Positions 25,725-37,675 are shown, counted from the first letter of the stretch. The stretch is DNA of 64,000 nucleotides from Phymorhynchus buccinoides (GCA_017654935.2 CM065700.1:48916491-48980490), one strand, 5' to 3'. Numbers and translations: made by a program. The notes: generated by a model from the letters alone, not told the origin.

Positions 25725-26826
25725 ATCTTTTATTTGATAAATTCATCTCCTTCGACTTCTTGGCCCTTTTCAGTTGCAATAATGGTCAATACTGACTTTG
25801 GCAACTAGAATCTAAATGGAAGAAGAACAACTTAATGTCCCTACAAATCGGTTATCAGCAAACTGTTCCCGCGTCTCTGTTGTCCTAAAGCTGTTATGTT
25901 TAATCAATGTTCTCCCTCCCAATGTTGCTATTACTATTATTATTATTATTATTATTATTATTATCTAGTTATAAAAGTTTATGATCCCACAGCCTTTTCG
26001 TTCCGACAGATCATTTTCCCACAAGTGGGTGCTTTTTACAACAGCTTTATTTCATAAATATGTTCAATTATAATTATACGCATTTACACGCACACATGCC
26101 AATATATCCTCCTGACACGCACACACGCACAATTATTTTTTTGACGCACACACCTTTTTGCATAATGCAATAAAGCGTAAGATATCAGTATTCCTGTCGC
26201 CGATAACTGACAACACGCGCACCTAATATACTCGTTTATTCTTCAGTAGTCAATATAACAGAAAAATGGACAGTGGAGAAAAAGGAGAGAGATAAATAAA
26301 ATAGACAACAAAATGATGCAGAAAAAACGATTGTCAGGTTGTGGATTGAGACCTCGATCCATCATGAAAATGCCGCTCCGTTCCAGGGAGGGGTAGCTTA
26401 GCTTAACACTCGGTGGACATTGGTACGGGCGATAGTAGGTAGGTAGGGACAGACTGCAGCATTCAAGCCTCGCGGCTTATAAAAAGTCCCATCCATTTGA
26501 AATTCATTTTTACATGTTTGCTTATTGCATGCAGTAAATAATTCGATTTCAAATCAATCGTCAAAATCAAAAATCTTGTGACTAAAGTGTGTGCATTTAC
26601 TTCTATAAAAAAAGAAGCTGGCCACCACCACAGAAGAAGAAGAAGAAGATGCTACTATCCAGGAGATTTTTGAATTGGTTAGTAGATTGTGCTCTTTTAA
26701 AGTTAGGTGGCAGTGAGTTCCAGAGGTTAGCAGCACGGTTACTAAGACAATGTGGGTGTAGTAGGCCTAGTTAAGGAATAACAAACTTCACTCGCTGGAA
26801 TTAAGCAATATTGTACGTTTGTTTGT
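25723..26826. other. No gene seen
   Basis: AT-rich sequence with an (ATT)n run near 25933-25965 and CA-rich patches near 26085-26155. No convincing frame, RNA gene or inverted repeat was recognised. Confidence 0.4.
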
Positions 26827-27057
26827 TTAAAGACACACTGACCCACCACGATTAAGTCCCTTTTTTTCTGGGTTGCTGTGACCCACATTCGAATTTCCCC
26901 ATATTCAAATTGAGGCTGCTCTTTAAACTGATGTGTCGGTTTGAATTTGGGACCATTTATATGGGAGTCAGACTTGGTCAAAGCAAGATTTATGTCCAGT
27001 TATGAGGGAAAATACGTGAAACCCGTGATTTTGACACGTGATCTGGTGGATCTTTAA
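26827..27057 (+). mobile_element. TTAA MITE, family 1
   Basis: Starts TTAAAGACACACTGACCCAC and ends ATCTGGTGGATCTTTAA, about 231 bp, same orientation as 9002-9237, with the internal CTGTGACCCACAT block. Confidence 0.8.
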
Positions 27058-27442
27058 GGCTGCTCTCGTGTTGGTCGAGCAGGTAGGACCAGTGCGTCTC
27101 TTGGTCCCATCAGCACCTTTGCGTGTTTCTTTCTTTTAATTACCATTCGGTAGACACGGCTCAGAGAAAGTATTGGAATGTACTTGAAAGAACAAATGGT
27201 GACTAAGTAGGGCTTGTCGTTGAGGCAAACCGGTAAGACGTGAAGAAACTTCACCACTGAAGATGTCACTGGGGGGAGGGGGCGGAGGATGTCCGTGGAC
27301 TGCAGTCAACACCACTAGGGGGCGAGTCACGTGAGCACGTTACGACGACACGTGTCACGGTGTTACATCAGTAAACTACGTTACGACGTTTCGAAGTTTG
27401 AAGGCAGGTAATTGAGTAGAGGGTGTGTGCGTGCGTGCATTT
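27058..27442. other. No gene; repeats a segment of 10605-10690
   Basis: The first ~80 bases match 10605-10690 (TTGGTCCCATCAGCACCTTT). The rest has several CACGTG-type palindromes around 27330-27360 but no coding signal. Confidence 0.4.
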
Positions 27443-27806
27443 GGTATTTGGTACTTTATAGTAACAGAGGCGTTTCTGTGAAATTCGGGTTGCTCCCAAC
27501 TGGAGAGCGCGTCGCAGCCAAAGGCGCGCCACCCTTTTTTATTATTTGCATGCGAGTTTTGTGTGACTGATGAGGAAGGAAAGGGGGGAGGGATACATTT
27601 TGACCAACTGACAACTTTTTCGTTGCGGTGGACTAAGTGCATGGGCACACGGGACCTCGGTTTATCGTCTCGTCCGAAAGACTCCACGTTCAGACCGTAA
27701 GGCCTAGTGCAGATTGAGAGGAAAAATCCCCTGTACCCAGGTTCAAACTCAGGTTTATCGTGTACGAGGCGAACGCGTTACCTCTGTGCCACTCTACACC
27801 TGTGTG
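27443..27806 (-). mobile_element. tRNA-derived SINE (minus orientation)
   Basis: Read on the minus strand from 27806 it starts GGTGTAGAGTGGCACAGAGG with a tRNA-like A box and continues to a degenerate B box near 27745. A tRNA-unrelated body follows, with landmarks CCTTACGGTCTGAACGTGG and CCGAGGTCCCGTGTGCCC. Better-preserved copies are at 49545-49779, 48850-49341 and 55955-56330. Confidence 0.7.
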
Positions 27807-28100
27807 TGTGTGTGTGTATGTGCGTGTGTGTGAGAGAGAGAGAGAGAGAAACGAAACGAAACGAATTTTTATTTATACAGGGTAATGAGATAAGCATTGC
27901 TTTTTTACACTCAGCCCTGTGGGCAAACAAGAAACTAACAGACCAACAAATAAATAATGCAAAAACATTTTAAAGTAACATATAAGCATCAAAGCAATCC
28001 TTCAAACCATCATCAAGAATAGCAATATATACAAAATAGCAATGTAAGAGGGAGACGAGTTAAGGACAACAGACAGACAATATAAGGAAATTGAAAAGCA

Positions 28101-28150
<50 letters not shown>

Positions 28151-28256
28151 AGATGGGGGGGGGGGGCGACGGACAGATAGCTTGGCAGACAATAGGTAAA
28201 CAGACGAGATGAACAGACGAATATACAGGCATGTGTCAGGTGTAATGATAAATTAT
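27807..28256 (-). mobile_element. LINE 3' untranslated region with simple-sequence tail
   Basis: On the minus strand this follows the stop of the LINE fragment at 28257. It contains a (GA/CA)n and poly-G patch near 28100-28165 and ends near 27850 in CGTTT repeats, followed by CT and CA runs. The end is comparable to the (TTCG)n tail at 8957. Confidence 0.5.
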
Positions 28257-28440
28257 TTAAAAATCATTTGTAATAATATAATCCTTGAATTGTTTCATGA
28301 ACGATGGATGACTTGATATTTGTTTTAAATACACGGGTAATGCATTCCATGGTGAACCTCCGGAATAGTGCAGACTGGATTTATATAAATCTAATCTTGG
28401 TCTATGAAGAACAATTTTGTGTATGTGTCTCTTATTATTC
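28257..28440 (-). pseudogene. LINE reverse transcriptase C-terminal fragment
   Basis: The minus frame contains RPRLDLYKSSLHYSGGSPWN, then LPVYLKQISSHPSFMKQFKD, and stops at 28257. It parallels the C-terminus of the adjacent LINE (PRTDLYKSSLTFSGGKLWN) and so belongs to the same or a sister family. It is 5'-truncated at the (GA)n tract. Confidence 0.8.
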
Positions 28441-28444
28441 AACT

Positions 28445-28541
<97 letters not shown>

Positions 28542-28544
28542 GAA
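28441..28544. repeat. (GA)n tract between two LINEs
   Basis: A nearly pure GA run that separates the 5' truncation point of one LINE from the 3' tail of the next. Confidence 0.95.
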
Positions 28545-28991
28545 ATACGAATGTTTTATTGAGGGTAAAAAAGGATAAGCTACAATAGCTTCTTTACACC
28601 TTGCCCTCTCACTCACACATTCATACCATGCATCAAGCAAAGAAAATTTGACATAAAACAATCAAGTCAAGAAAATGGAACAAAAATTGGCACATGAAAT
28701 AATTGAAAAAGAAATCAAAAATGGGATTTAAAGCAAACATGGATAATACTTAACAATGGTGAACTTGAATTGGTAGTTTAAATTGAGTACGAAAAAAGGG
28801 AAACCATTTTGAGACAATGACAATTTTTCAGAATAAACCCAATTTTAAGGAAGAAAAAAACAAAAAAACAAAAAACATTATATGATAACATGGGAATATG
28901 AGAGAGGGACAGAGAGAGAGAGATTTATAAGAATCTAGGCATAGCTGATGGCATTAGTAACGTTTGAAGTAAAACTCATTAATTAGCATTA
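28545..28991 (-). mobile_element. LINE 3' untranslated region
   Basis: Minus-strand sequence following the stop of the LINE ORF at 28992 and ending CCCTCAATAAAACATTCG near 28548. An independent plus-oriented copy of its last ~190 bases lies at 58255-58455 (sharing TTGATGCATGGT and the AATAAAACATTCGTATT end), which fixes the 3' terminus of the family. Confidence 0.7.
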
Positions 28992-29640
28992 CTAATAAAC
29001 AAGATTGTCTATTAGGAGCTTGTGATAAGATTTTCGAAAGGAAAATACGCTAGTTCTATTTTTTAGATAATCAGGGAGGTCGTTCCACAGTTTACCACCA
29101 GAGAATGTAAGGGATGATTTATATAGATCTGTTCTGGGGCGGGGCATTGTTAATTTGGTTTTGCTTCGAATTGTATGGACTTTAAATTTAGTAATAAGAT
29201 ATTTTGGTGCTAGCTTATTTATGATCTTGTACATAAGGGTACCTTTATTTAGTAGGCATTTCAAATCAAATGGTAGAATGTTAAGTTCTTTATAGTCATT
29301 GGTTTCTAGGGATGACGATTTAAGGAGTATGAGTTTAAGAGAGCGTTTATATAGTCTTTCAACATGTTTGAGTGTGTTTTTACTAGCTGAATCCCAACAT
29401 GTTGATGCATAATCAATATCAGGTTGGATATAGGCATGGAAAAAAAGTCTACGAGTATGTTGATCTAAAAAGTGTTTAATTCTATTGAGCTGAAATACTT
29501 TTTTTGAAATTTTCTTGGACAGAATGTCCATGTGTTTTGACCAGGATAAGTTATTGTCAATGTATACGCCGAGTAATTTGTGTGAAGTAACTTCTTCTAG
29601 AGGCTTTTCATAGATAGTCGGTGTTCTTAATTGATTTTTT
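28992..29640 (-). pseudogene. LINE reverse transcriptase C-terminal domain
   Basis: The minus frame includes KLLGVYIDNNLSWSKHMDIL, QPDIDYASTCWDSASKN, LERLYKRSLKLI-like sequence and a final PRTDLYKSSLTFSGGKLWN, the usual thumb and C-terminal region of CR1/Jockey-type RT. The stop is at 28992. It joins the catalytic part after one frame change at a T7 run (29635-29641). Confidence 0.85.
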
Positions 29641-31125
29641 TAAAGTTTTGCCTCTTTTGTCTTGTTGTGATTAACATGAATTTAGACTTTTTGGGGTGTA
29701 AGGCCATATGATTTTGCTCTGCCCAGTCAACTAGATTATTAATGTCACTCTGCAATCCAGAACAGATTGAATCAGCATTTTTGCCATTTTTATACACTGT
29801 GGTGTCGTCTGCAAAAAGCTCACACGATGAAGTAAGATGAAGGGGGAGGTCATTTATATAAACGGTGAAGAGTATAGGTCCTAAGACTGAGCCTTGGGGA
29901 ACTCCATAATTGACTGATTGAAATGAAGATGTAATAGTGTCTTTTGAGACGGTTTGTCGTCTGTCAGATAGAAAGGACGAAACGAGGGCGATAGAATCTT
30001 GAGTTAAACCATACAATGATAGTTTTTTCAATAGAAGGCCATGATCAATAACATCAAAAGCCTTAGCAAAGTCGACGAGAATGGCACCGGTGAGAAGGTC
30101 ATTGTTAATATTGGAATGCCACTGTTCGATTAGATTAGTGAGTACTGTTTGGCATGAATGGTTTTTCTCTAAAGCCACTTTGGTTACAATGGAAAAGATC
30201 ATGTGTGGTAAAGTATGTTTGAAGGTTACGTTTTAAATGCTTTTCTAGAGGTTTGGAGAGGTTAGACAAGATAGAGATAGGTCGGTAGTTTGACGGATCT
30301 TGGGGGTCACCAGATTTATACAGTGGTATCACCTTGGCATCTTTAAATAATTGGGGATAACAGCATTTCTCAATACAAAGGTTATAAATATAGGTAAGAC
30401 AGTCAGTGACAATAGGCGCAGATAGCTTTAAGATATAGTTATCAATATGATCTAAACCGCAACATTTAGAATGCTTGAGTTGAATTAATTCTTGGTATAC
30501 CTCATGTACAGCCATAAACTGGAAACTGAGTTTAGGACCTAATTTTTTGGAGTCGCAGTACTCTTTCAGTAACAATAGATCGTTAGAGCCAGTTCGGTCG
30601 GCTAGTATCGTTTTATCAGCTATGGTACAGAAATGATTGTTGAGTTCTTCAACAGATAGATCGTTTGACAAGGGCGTACTGTGTGTTGAAGATTTGCAGG
30701 ATAATTGGTTAATTGCTTTCCAGATAGATTTTGAGTCTTTTTTAGATTGAATAAGATCGCCAAAATACTTTTTTTTGGCAACTCGCTTCATGTTTGTTAT
30801 TTTGTTTCGCTGCTTTTTAAAAGCTACATCCTTACCAGTTGTTTGTACTAAGCTTTCACGAGTCTTTATTTCCGCATTTATATTATCGTTTAACCATGGG
30901 GGTTTACCTTCAGGCTTGACACGTTTGGTTATAAAAGGGGCATGTTTATCGTATATTGGGATGAAGGTATTATACCACTTTTCAAGGGCTTTATTTGGGT
31001 CATTGTACTGAAAAACAATAGAAAAGTCGGCCATACATAAATCATATAAGAATTGCTCAGGGTTAAAGGATTTATAGCTACGAAATGCTACACATCTATG
31101 AGAACATTTGGGGATTCTGATGCCT
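29627..31125 (-). pseudogene. LINE reverse transcriptase, catalytic part
   Basis: Minus strand. From 31034 down come the linker and RT motifs: VIPLYKSGDPQDPSNYRPIS, the RT entry block, then NQSGFREK. After a frame change at a short A run (plus 30162-30166) follow ILVDFAKAFDVIDH, GVPQGSVLGPILFTVYINDL and the catalytic CELFADDTTVY. All core motifs, including FADD, are present, so this is a structurally complete RT broken by indels. N-terminal residues AFRSYKSFNPEQF connect it to the endonuclease. Confidence 0.9.
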
Positions 31126-31607
31126 TTTTTTTGACCACGTTAAGCATATGGGGAAGTGATCGCTTAACCCGAAGACAGGAACAGACGTTTCAACTATGTG
31201 ACCAGGATTGGTGACGTATATATGGTCAATGAGTGTTTGGGTCTGTAGTGTTATTCTTGTGGGGTTATTAAGTAATTGAGACATATTATAAGATTCATAG
31301 AGACGTTTCCAGTTATCATGGATTTTAAGAAGATCAATATTCAAATCACCTAGCAATATGATGTCGGTATAGGATAAGGAAACATTGTCCATCATAGATG
31401 AAAATCGGTTAAACCACTCCACACGTTCATCGGGATTTCTATATAAAAATCCCACAATAATTGGTGTGTGGCCCTTTAAGCGAATTTCAATCCAAATACC
31501 TTCTATGTTGTACTTATCGAAGTCATGTACCTGTCTATAGTTCACTGACTGGTGAATGTATGCAACCATGCCTGTGTGTAGCTTACTTGAAGCATCTTTT
31601 CTAATAA
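31096..31607 (-). pseudogene. LINE apurinic-type endonuclease, 5'-truncated
   Basis: The minus frame contains GIWIEIRLKGHTPIIVGFLY, DIILLGDLNIDLL, TLIDHIYV and FGLSDHFPICLTW. These are the later motifs of the APE-like endonuclease of non-LTR retrotransposons (GDxN, DHI, SDH). The N-terminal part is missing: homology begins near 31607 at a (GA)n tract. A T8 run at 31125-31132 shifts the frame before the RT. Confidence 0.9.
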
Positions 31608-31676
31608 CACAGAGAGAGAGAGAGAGAGTTTGTGTGCGTGTGCATGTGTGCGCACAGAAAGCGCACCTATGGTTGC
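31608..31676. repeat. (GA)n and TG-rich junction
   Basis: A short GA run and TGTGTGCG sequence between the truncated LINE 5' end and the foldback element. Confidence 0.85.
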
Positions 31677-32652
31677 TTAAAGGGGCACCCTGACGAATGA
31701 GTTTTTGCAAGAAGCACGTCCAGATCAGCAGGAAAACACCCTTTACAGAGATCGCAACACTCACTTTGTTCTTGTTTCCCAGAAAATCAAGCCGTCAAAA
31801 AGGCGATTCCTCTTTGGCGGAGGTGCTGGAAGTCAAATTCTTTCACCCAAAGAGAAGGCGTTTGCCGTCTCTTTTTGAATGGCCGCTTGTGTTTAGACCA
31901 AATTGTTTGCACGAACTTTTCGCAATACAAGCCTTTTTTTTATATATTGTATACAGTTTATCTAAAGGAGTTTTGCTCACAACAAAGGAAATATATAGCT
32001 CCTCTTTTTGTTTGTGGCTCAAGCCACAAACCTATAACTCACTTTGTCTGTCTGTCGGTCCAAAATTGTCGCACATTTTGACAAAATTGTCGCACTTCAA
32101 ATCGAGGCTACACTTCAAAATTAATTGAGGCCGCTCTTTAAAATGATGTATTTTAAAAGCGTACAAAATAATAAACATACGTAATACACACTACAACAGA
32201 CACGACGAGTATGCGGTGCTTCTTTTGATGAGTATAAGTAGGATACATAGTTTTAAATGTTTTCCAAAAGATATAAAAAGTTACGAAATGGTGCAGAGAT
32301 AACATTCTGGTTTACAGATTAAAATTATTGAAAAGCCAGGGGAGGTCACTCATGATTGGAGCAATAAAAAAAATAGACCGCGTGCCACAAACTATTGCGA
32401 TTTCGCGCTTGTTTTTTTTTTTACTGCACTACAAAAAAACAAAACGCTTCAACCACAATGAGTGACCTCCACCCACCCCATCCAAAATGGCTACTCTCTC
32501 CGGCATCTCCGCCCAGGAAGAATCGCCGTTTTGACGGTTTGATTTATAAGAAACCAGAGCAAAGTGAGTGTTCCGATCCTTGAAAAGGCTGTCTTTCTGG
32601 TGATCTCGACGTGTTTCTTGCAAAAAACTCATCCATCCCAGTCCACCTTTAA
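31677..32652. mobile_element. Foldback element family 2, interrupted by an insertion
   Basis: Left arm 31677-32008 and right arm about 32398-32652 match the 60106-60681 element, with TTAA at each outer edge (31677 and 32649). About 390 bases in the middle (32009-32397) are absent from the other copies and begin near TGTGGCTCAAGCCACAAACC, itself a small palindrome. So a second element appears inserted in the centre. Confidence 0.75.
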
Positions 32653-33235
32653 AGAAGCACCCAAATTGCCGGGCAAAATGATTGTCATGCAAGGAATTGA
32701 TACATCGACCCTGAACTATTTATTACTGTCTGTAGTTGCTGGCACGTGTGTGGGGCGTGTGCACATTTTTGTCCGTGGGTGAGTTAAGTGTGTGACCACT
32801 TCTTTCCCCGCTTGTGTTGCGTTGCAAGCAATTATGACAAATATATTATCTTTGTGTACATATAGCCTACATAATGATGAATGAAAATTATTTTTTATCC
32901 CTATACAAAAATGTCTAATTTAGTACTCTCCCTCCCCACCCCCACCGCCGTTTTTATACATGATTAGATGCATATTATTTTTCTTCTTATGTTTCTGTTT
33001 GATTCAGTTCATTATACTTATTGTTATTCCTACAAATCATTTTTACATTCTTTTTATATTATCTGTAAAGAATATTGCTGTGAATCCTCAATAAGCATTG
33101 TACATCTTTTTCCATTGTTTCAGGATATGACGGCTGCATAATACGTAATCAGGAAGGCAAACACTCCACTGGCCACCCGGGGTGCTACAAAAGGACACTG
33201 CAGGCTTTGCTGAGGCTCGCTCACTTCGCCCCTAC
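32653..33235. other. No gene seen
   Basis: AT-rich sequence. A splice-acceptor-like TTTTTCCATTGTTTCAG ends at 33122, just before the 30-bp array, but nothing recognisable follows in any frame. Confidence 0.35.
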
Positions 33236-34290
33236 CTCCTGGAAGCTCTGTGACATCGCCTCTACTCCTTTGAAGATCTGTGACATCGCCTCTACTCCTT
33301 TGAAGATCTGTGACATCGCCTCTACTCCTTTGAAGATCTGTGACATCACCCCTACTCCTTTGAAGATCTGTGACATCGCCTCTACTCCTTTGAAGATCTC
33401 TGACATCGCCTCTACTCCTTTGAAGATCTGTGACATCACCCCTACTCCTTTGAAGATCTCTGACATCGCCTCTACTCCTTTGAAGCTCTCTGACATCGCC
33501 TCTACTCCTTTGAAGATCACTGACATCGCCTCTACTTTGAAGCTCTGTGACATCACCCCTACTCCTTTGAAGCTCTCTGACATCGCCTCTACTCCTTTGA
33601 AGCTCTCTGACATCGCCTCTACTCCTTTGAAGCTCTCTGACATCGCCTCTACTCCTTTGAAGATATGTGACATCGCCTCTACTCCTTTGAAGATATGTGA
33701 CATCGCCTCTACTCCTTTGAAGATATGTGACATCGCCTCTACTCCTTTGAAGATCTGTGACATCGCCTCTACTCCTTTGAAGATATGTGACATCGCCTCT
33801 ACTCCTTTGAAGATATGTGACATCGCCTCTACTCCTTTGAAGATATGTGACATCGCCTCTACTCCTTTGAAGATATGTGACATCGCCTCTACTCCTTTGA
33901 AGATATGTGACATCGCCTCTACTCCTTTGAAGATCTCTGACATCGCCTCTACTCCTTTGAAGATCTCTGACATCGCCTCTACTCCTTTGAAGATCTCTGA
34001 CATCGCCTCTACTCCTTTGAAGATCTGTGACATCGCCTCTACTCCTTTGAAGATCTGTGACATCGCCTATACTCCTTTGAAGATCTGTGACATCGCCTCT
34101 ACTCCTTTGAAGATCTCTGACATCGCCTCTACTCCTTTGAAGATCTGTGACATCGCCTCTACTCCTTTGAAGATCTGTGACATCGCCTATACTCCTTTGA
34201 AGATCTGTGACATCGCCTCTTCTCCTTTGAAGATCTCTGACATCGCCTCTACTCCTTTGAAGCTCTGTGACGTCACCTCTATCTTCTGAG
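33236..34290. repeat. 30-bp minisatellite, 35 copies; open on both strands
   Basis: Thirty-five head-to-tail 30-bp units containing TGACATCGCCTCTACTCCTT. The only length change is one 3-base deletion near 33533. Being a multiple of three without stops, the array is open over 1 kb on both strands. The minus frame (34355 to 33120, 411 codons) has a non-repeat N-terminus (MKERRSQEHPNLPNVPGSF), about 35 decapeptides of the form RSRGDVTDLQ, and a non-repeat C-terminus ending FLITYYAAVIS. I cannot tell a repeat protein from a neutral minisatellite; the repeat call is certain, the CDS is not. Confidence 0.95.
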
Positions 34291-34594
34291 AAGACGTCGA
34301 AGCTCCCTGGCACATTGGGAAGATTTGGATGCTCTTGAGATCGCCTTTCCTTCACGTTGGGGAAAACTGAAGATGTGTGGAATCTTAGCTCTGCATGAGA
34401 CCCCTCTTGCCGTGGTGACCCTGGTTCCTTCTGGGATAGCTGACTTCACCTGGAGCTAAGGCGGGAGGTGTCCCGGTGTCCAGCCATAAGCGCAGAGTGA
34501 GGACCATTCCTTGGATAAGACCTTCTCTGGGTGGACTGCAAACACCTTTGGCAGGTAAGGGCATGATGTGGAAAGGTCATCTGAACGCAGTAGA
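34291..34594. other. Unique spacer between arrays
   Basis: Non-repetitive sequence carrying the start of the 411-codon minus frame (ATG at 34353-34355) and no other signal. Confidence 0.4.
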
Positions 34595-37200
34595 TACAGT
34601 GGACCACGCCTAACGGGCACCTCGCTATAGCGGACACCCCAGTAACCCGGACAGTTTCACTCAGTCTCTTCTCTTCTTATTTATAACTAAAAAGTCCTCA
34701 GTATAGCGCTATCTCGCAGTGACGATTTTTGCCAGTCTGTAGGGTGGTCCTCAGTATAGCGCTATATCGCAGTGACGGTTTTTGCCAGTCTGTAGAGTGG
34801 TCCTCAGTATAGCGCTATCTCGCAGTTACGGTTTTTGCCAGTCTGTAGGGTGGTCCTCAGTATAGCGCTATCTCGCAGTGACGGTTTTTGCCAGTCTGTA
34901 GGGTGGTCCTCAGTATAGCGCTATCTCGCAGTGACGGTTTTTGCCAGTCTGTAGGGTGGTCCTCAGTATAGCGCTATCTCGCAGTGACGGTTTTTGCCAG
35001 TCTGTAGGGTGGTCCTCAGTATAGCGCTATCTCGCAGTGACGGTTTTTGCCAGTCTGTAGGGTGGTCCTCAGTATAGCGCTATCTCGCAGTGACGGTTTT
35101 TGCCAGTCTGTAGGGTGGTCCTCAGTATAGCGCTATCTCGCAGTGACGGTTTTTGCCAGTCTGTAGGGTGGTCCTCAGTATAGCGCTATCTCGCAGTGAC
35201 GGTTTTTGCCAGTCTGTAGGGTGGTCCTCAGTATAGCGCTATCTCGCAGTTACGGACGGTTTTTGCCAGTCTGTAGGGTGGTCCTCAGTATAGCGCTATC
35301 TCGCAGTGACGGTTTTTGCCAGTCTGTAGGGTGGTCCTCAGTATAGCGCTATCTCGCAGTTACGGTTTTTGCCAGTCTGTAGGGTGGTCCTCAGTATAGC
35401 GCTATCTCGCAGTGACGGTTTTTGCCAGTCTGTAGGGTGGTCCTCAGTATAGCGCTATCTCGCAGTGACGGTTTTTGCCAGTCTGTAGAGTGGTCCTCAG
35501 TATAGCGCTATCTCGCAGTCACAGTTTTTGCCAGTCTGTAGGGTGGTCCTCAGTATAGCGCTATCTCGCAGTGATGGTTTTTGCCAGTCTGTAGGGTGGT
35601 CCTCAGTATAGCGCTATCTCGCAGTGACGGTTTTTGCCAGTCTGTAGGGTGGTCCTCAGTATAGCGCTATATCGCAGTGACGGTTTTTGCCAGTCTGTAG
35701 GGTGGTCCTCAGTATAGCGCTATCTCGCAGTGACGGTTTTTGCCAGTCTGTAGGGTGGTCCTCAGTATAGCGCTATCTCGCAGTGACGGTTTTTGCCAGT
35801 CTGTAGGGTGGTCCTCAGTATAGCGCTATCTCGCAGTGACGGTTTTTGCCAGTCTGTAGGGTGGTCCTCAGTATAGCGCTATCTCGCAGTGACGGTTTTT
35901 GCCAGTCTGTAGGGTGGTCCTCAGTATAGCGCTATCTCGCAGTGACGGTTTTTGCCAGTCTGTAGGGTGGTCCTCAGTATAGCGCTATCTCGCAGTTACG
36001 GACGGTTTTTGCCAGTCTGTAGGGTGGTCCTCAGTATAGCGCTATCTCGCAGTGACGGTTTTTGCCAGTCTGTAGGGTGGTCCTCAGTATAGCGCTATCT
36101 CGCAGTGACGGTTTTTGCCAGTCTGTAGGGTGGTCCTCAGTATAGCGCTATCTCGCAGTGACGGTTTTTGCCAGTCTGTAGGGTGGTCCTCAGTATAGCG
36201 CTATCTCGCAGTGACGGTTTTTGCCAGTCTGTAGGGTGGTCCTCAGTATAGCGCTATCTCGCAGTGACGGTTTTTGCCAGTCTGTAGGGTGGTCCTCAGT
36301 ATAGCGCTATCTCGCAGTTACGGTTTTTGCCAGTCTGTAGGGTGGTCCTCAGTATAGCGCTATCTCGCAGTGACGGTTTTTGCCAGTCTGTAGGGTGGTC
36401 CTCAGTATAGCGCTATCTCGCAGTGACGGTTTTTGCCAGTCTCTAGGGTGGTCTTCAGTATAGCGCTATCTCGCAGTGACGGTTTTTGCCAGTCTGTAGG
36501 GTGGTCCTCAGTATAGCGCTATCTCGCAGTGACGGTTTTTGCCAGTCTGTAGGGTGGTCCTCAGTATAGCGCTATCTCGCAGTTACGGACGGTTTTTGCC
36601 AGTCTGTAGGGTGGTCCTCAGTATAGCGCTATCTCGCAGTGACGGTTTTTGCCAGTCTGTAGGGTGGTCCTCAGTATAGCGCTATCTCGCAGTGATGGTT
36701 TTTGCCAGTCTGTAGGGTGGTCCTCAGTATAGCGCTATCTCGCAGTGACGGTTTTTGCCAGTCTGTAGGGTGGTCCTCAGTATAGCGCTATCTCGCAGTC
36801 ACAGTTTTTGCCAGTCTGTAGGGTGGTCCTCAGTATAGCGCTATCTCGCAGTGATGGTTTTTGCTAGTCTGTAGGGTGGTCCTCAGTATAGCGCTATCTC
36901 GCAGTCACAGTTTTTGCCAGTCTGTAGGGTGGTCCTCAGTATAGCGCTATCTCGCAGTGACGGTTTTTGCCAGTCTGTAGGGTGGTCCTCAGTATAGCGC
37001 TATCTCGCAGTGACGGTTTTTGCCAGTCTCTAGGGTGGTCTTCAGTATAGCGCTATCTCGCAGTGACGGATTTTGCCAGTCTGTAGGGTGGTCCTCAGTA
37101 TAGCGCTATCTCGCAGTTACGGTTTTTGCCAGTCTGTAGGGTGGTCCTCAGTATAGCGCTGTCTCGCAGTGACGGTTTTTGCCGGTCTGTAGGGTGGTCG
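34595..37200. repeat. 53-bp satellite array, about 47 copies, MITE-like left edge
   Basis: The array proper runs from about 34695, with a 53-bp unit containing CAGTATAGCGCTATCTCGCA and GGTTTTTGCCAGTCTGTAGG. Variants include GTTACGGACGG (+4 bases) and GTCACAG, some recurring in a higher-order order. Just left (34595-34680) is TACAGTGGACCACGCC with CTCGCTATAGCGGACACC, resembling the end of a mariner-type MITE. The unit's CAGTATAGCGCTAT looks derived from such an element. Confidence 0.95.
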
Positions 37201-37675
37201 CATGGATGCAATCTTGCCTCGGCGGCGCCTGTTTTTCAAAATTTTGACCACCAAAAAAATGGATTCAAAGTTCAAGGGGAAAAAAGTGTTAAATTATGAC
37301 TTTACAAGCCTGGAATAGGCTTCAAATTGAGTATGATTCTGCTTTTCCTTCAGCTTGAGGGAGGCGTTGCCCCTGACCCCCCAACTGTACCCAGCCAGGG
37401 GCGTGGGCGGCCCCTGGACCCTGCCTTGCCTATTTGGGTTTTCTCCAGTTGAATCCATGCTGTCGCAATACTGTAGCCAGCCAGGGGCGTGGGCGGCCCC
37501 TGGACCCCTGCCTTGCCTGTTTGGGTTTTCTCCAGTTGCATCCATGTTGTCGCAATACTGTGCGCATGCGTTTCCACCCTGTGGTGTAGCGTTATAGCTC
37601 TACGTCACTCTTCTATGTTTTTTACCAAGTGCGGCCTTAGTCTTGAAAGTGATTTGTGAAAGAATTATAAGGGTG
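37201..37675. repeat. Tandem duplication of an ~86-bp segment
   Basis: AGCCAGGGGCGTGGGCGGCC occurs near 37392 and 37478, each followed by CCTTGCCT, TTTGGGTTTTCTCCAG and GTCGCAATACTGT. Open frames of 75-83 codons on either strand come from this duplication. No homology recognised. Confidence 0.7.

Noticed and set aside
33207..34289. 360-codon plus-strand and 280-codon minus-strand frames in the 30-bp array
   Set aside because: Any stop-free 30-bp unit is open in several frames; these two lack unique terminal extensions of interest and were not called separately.
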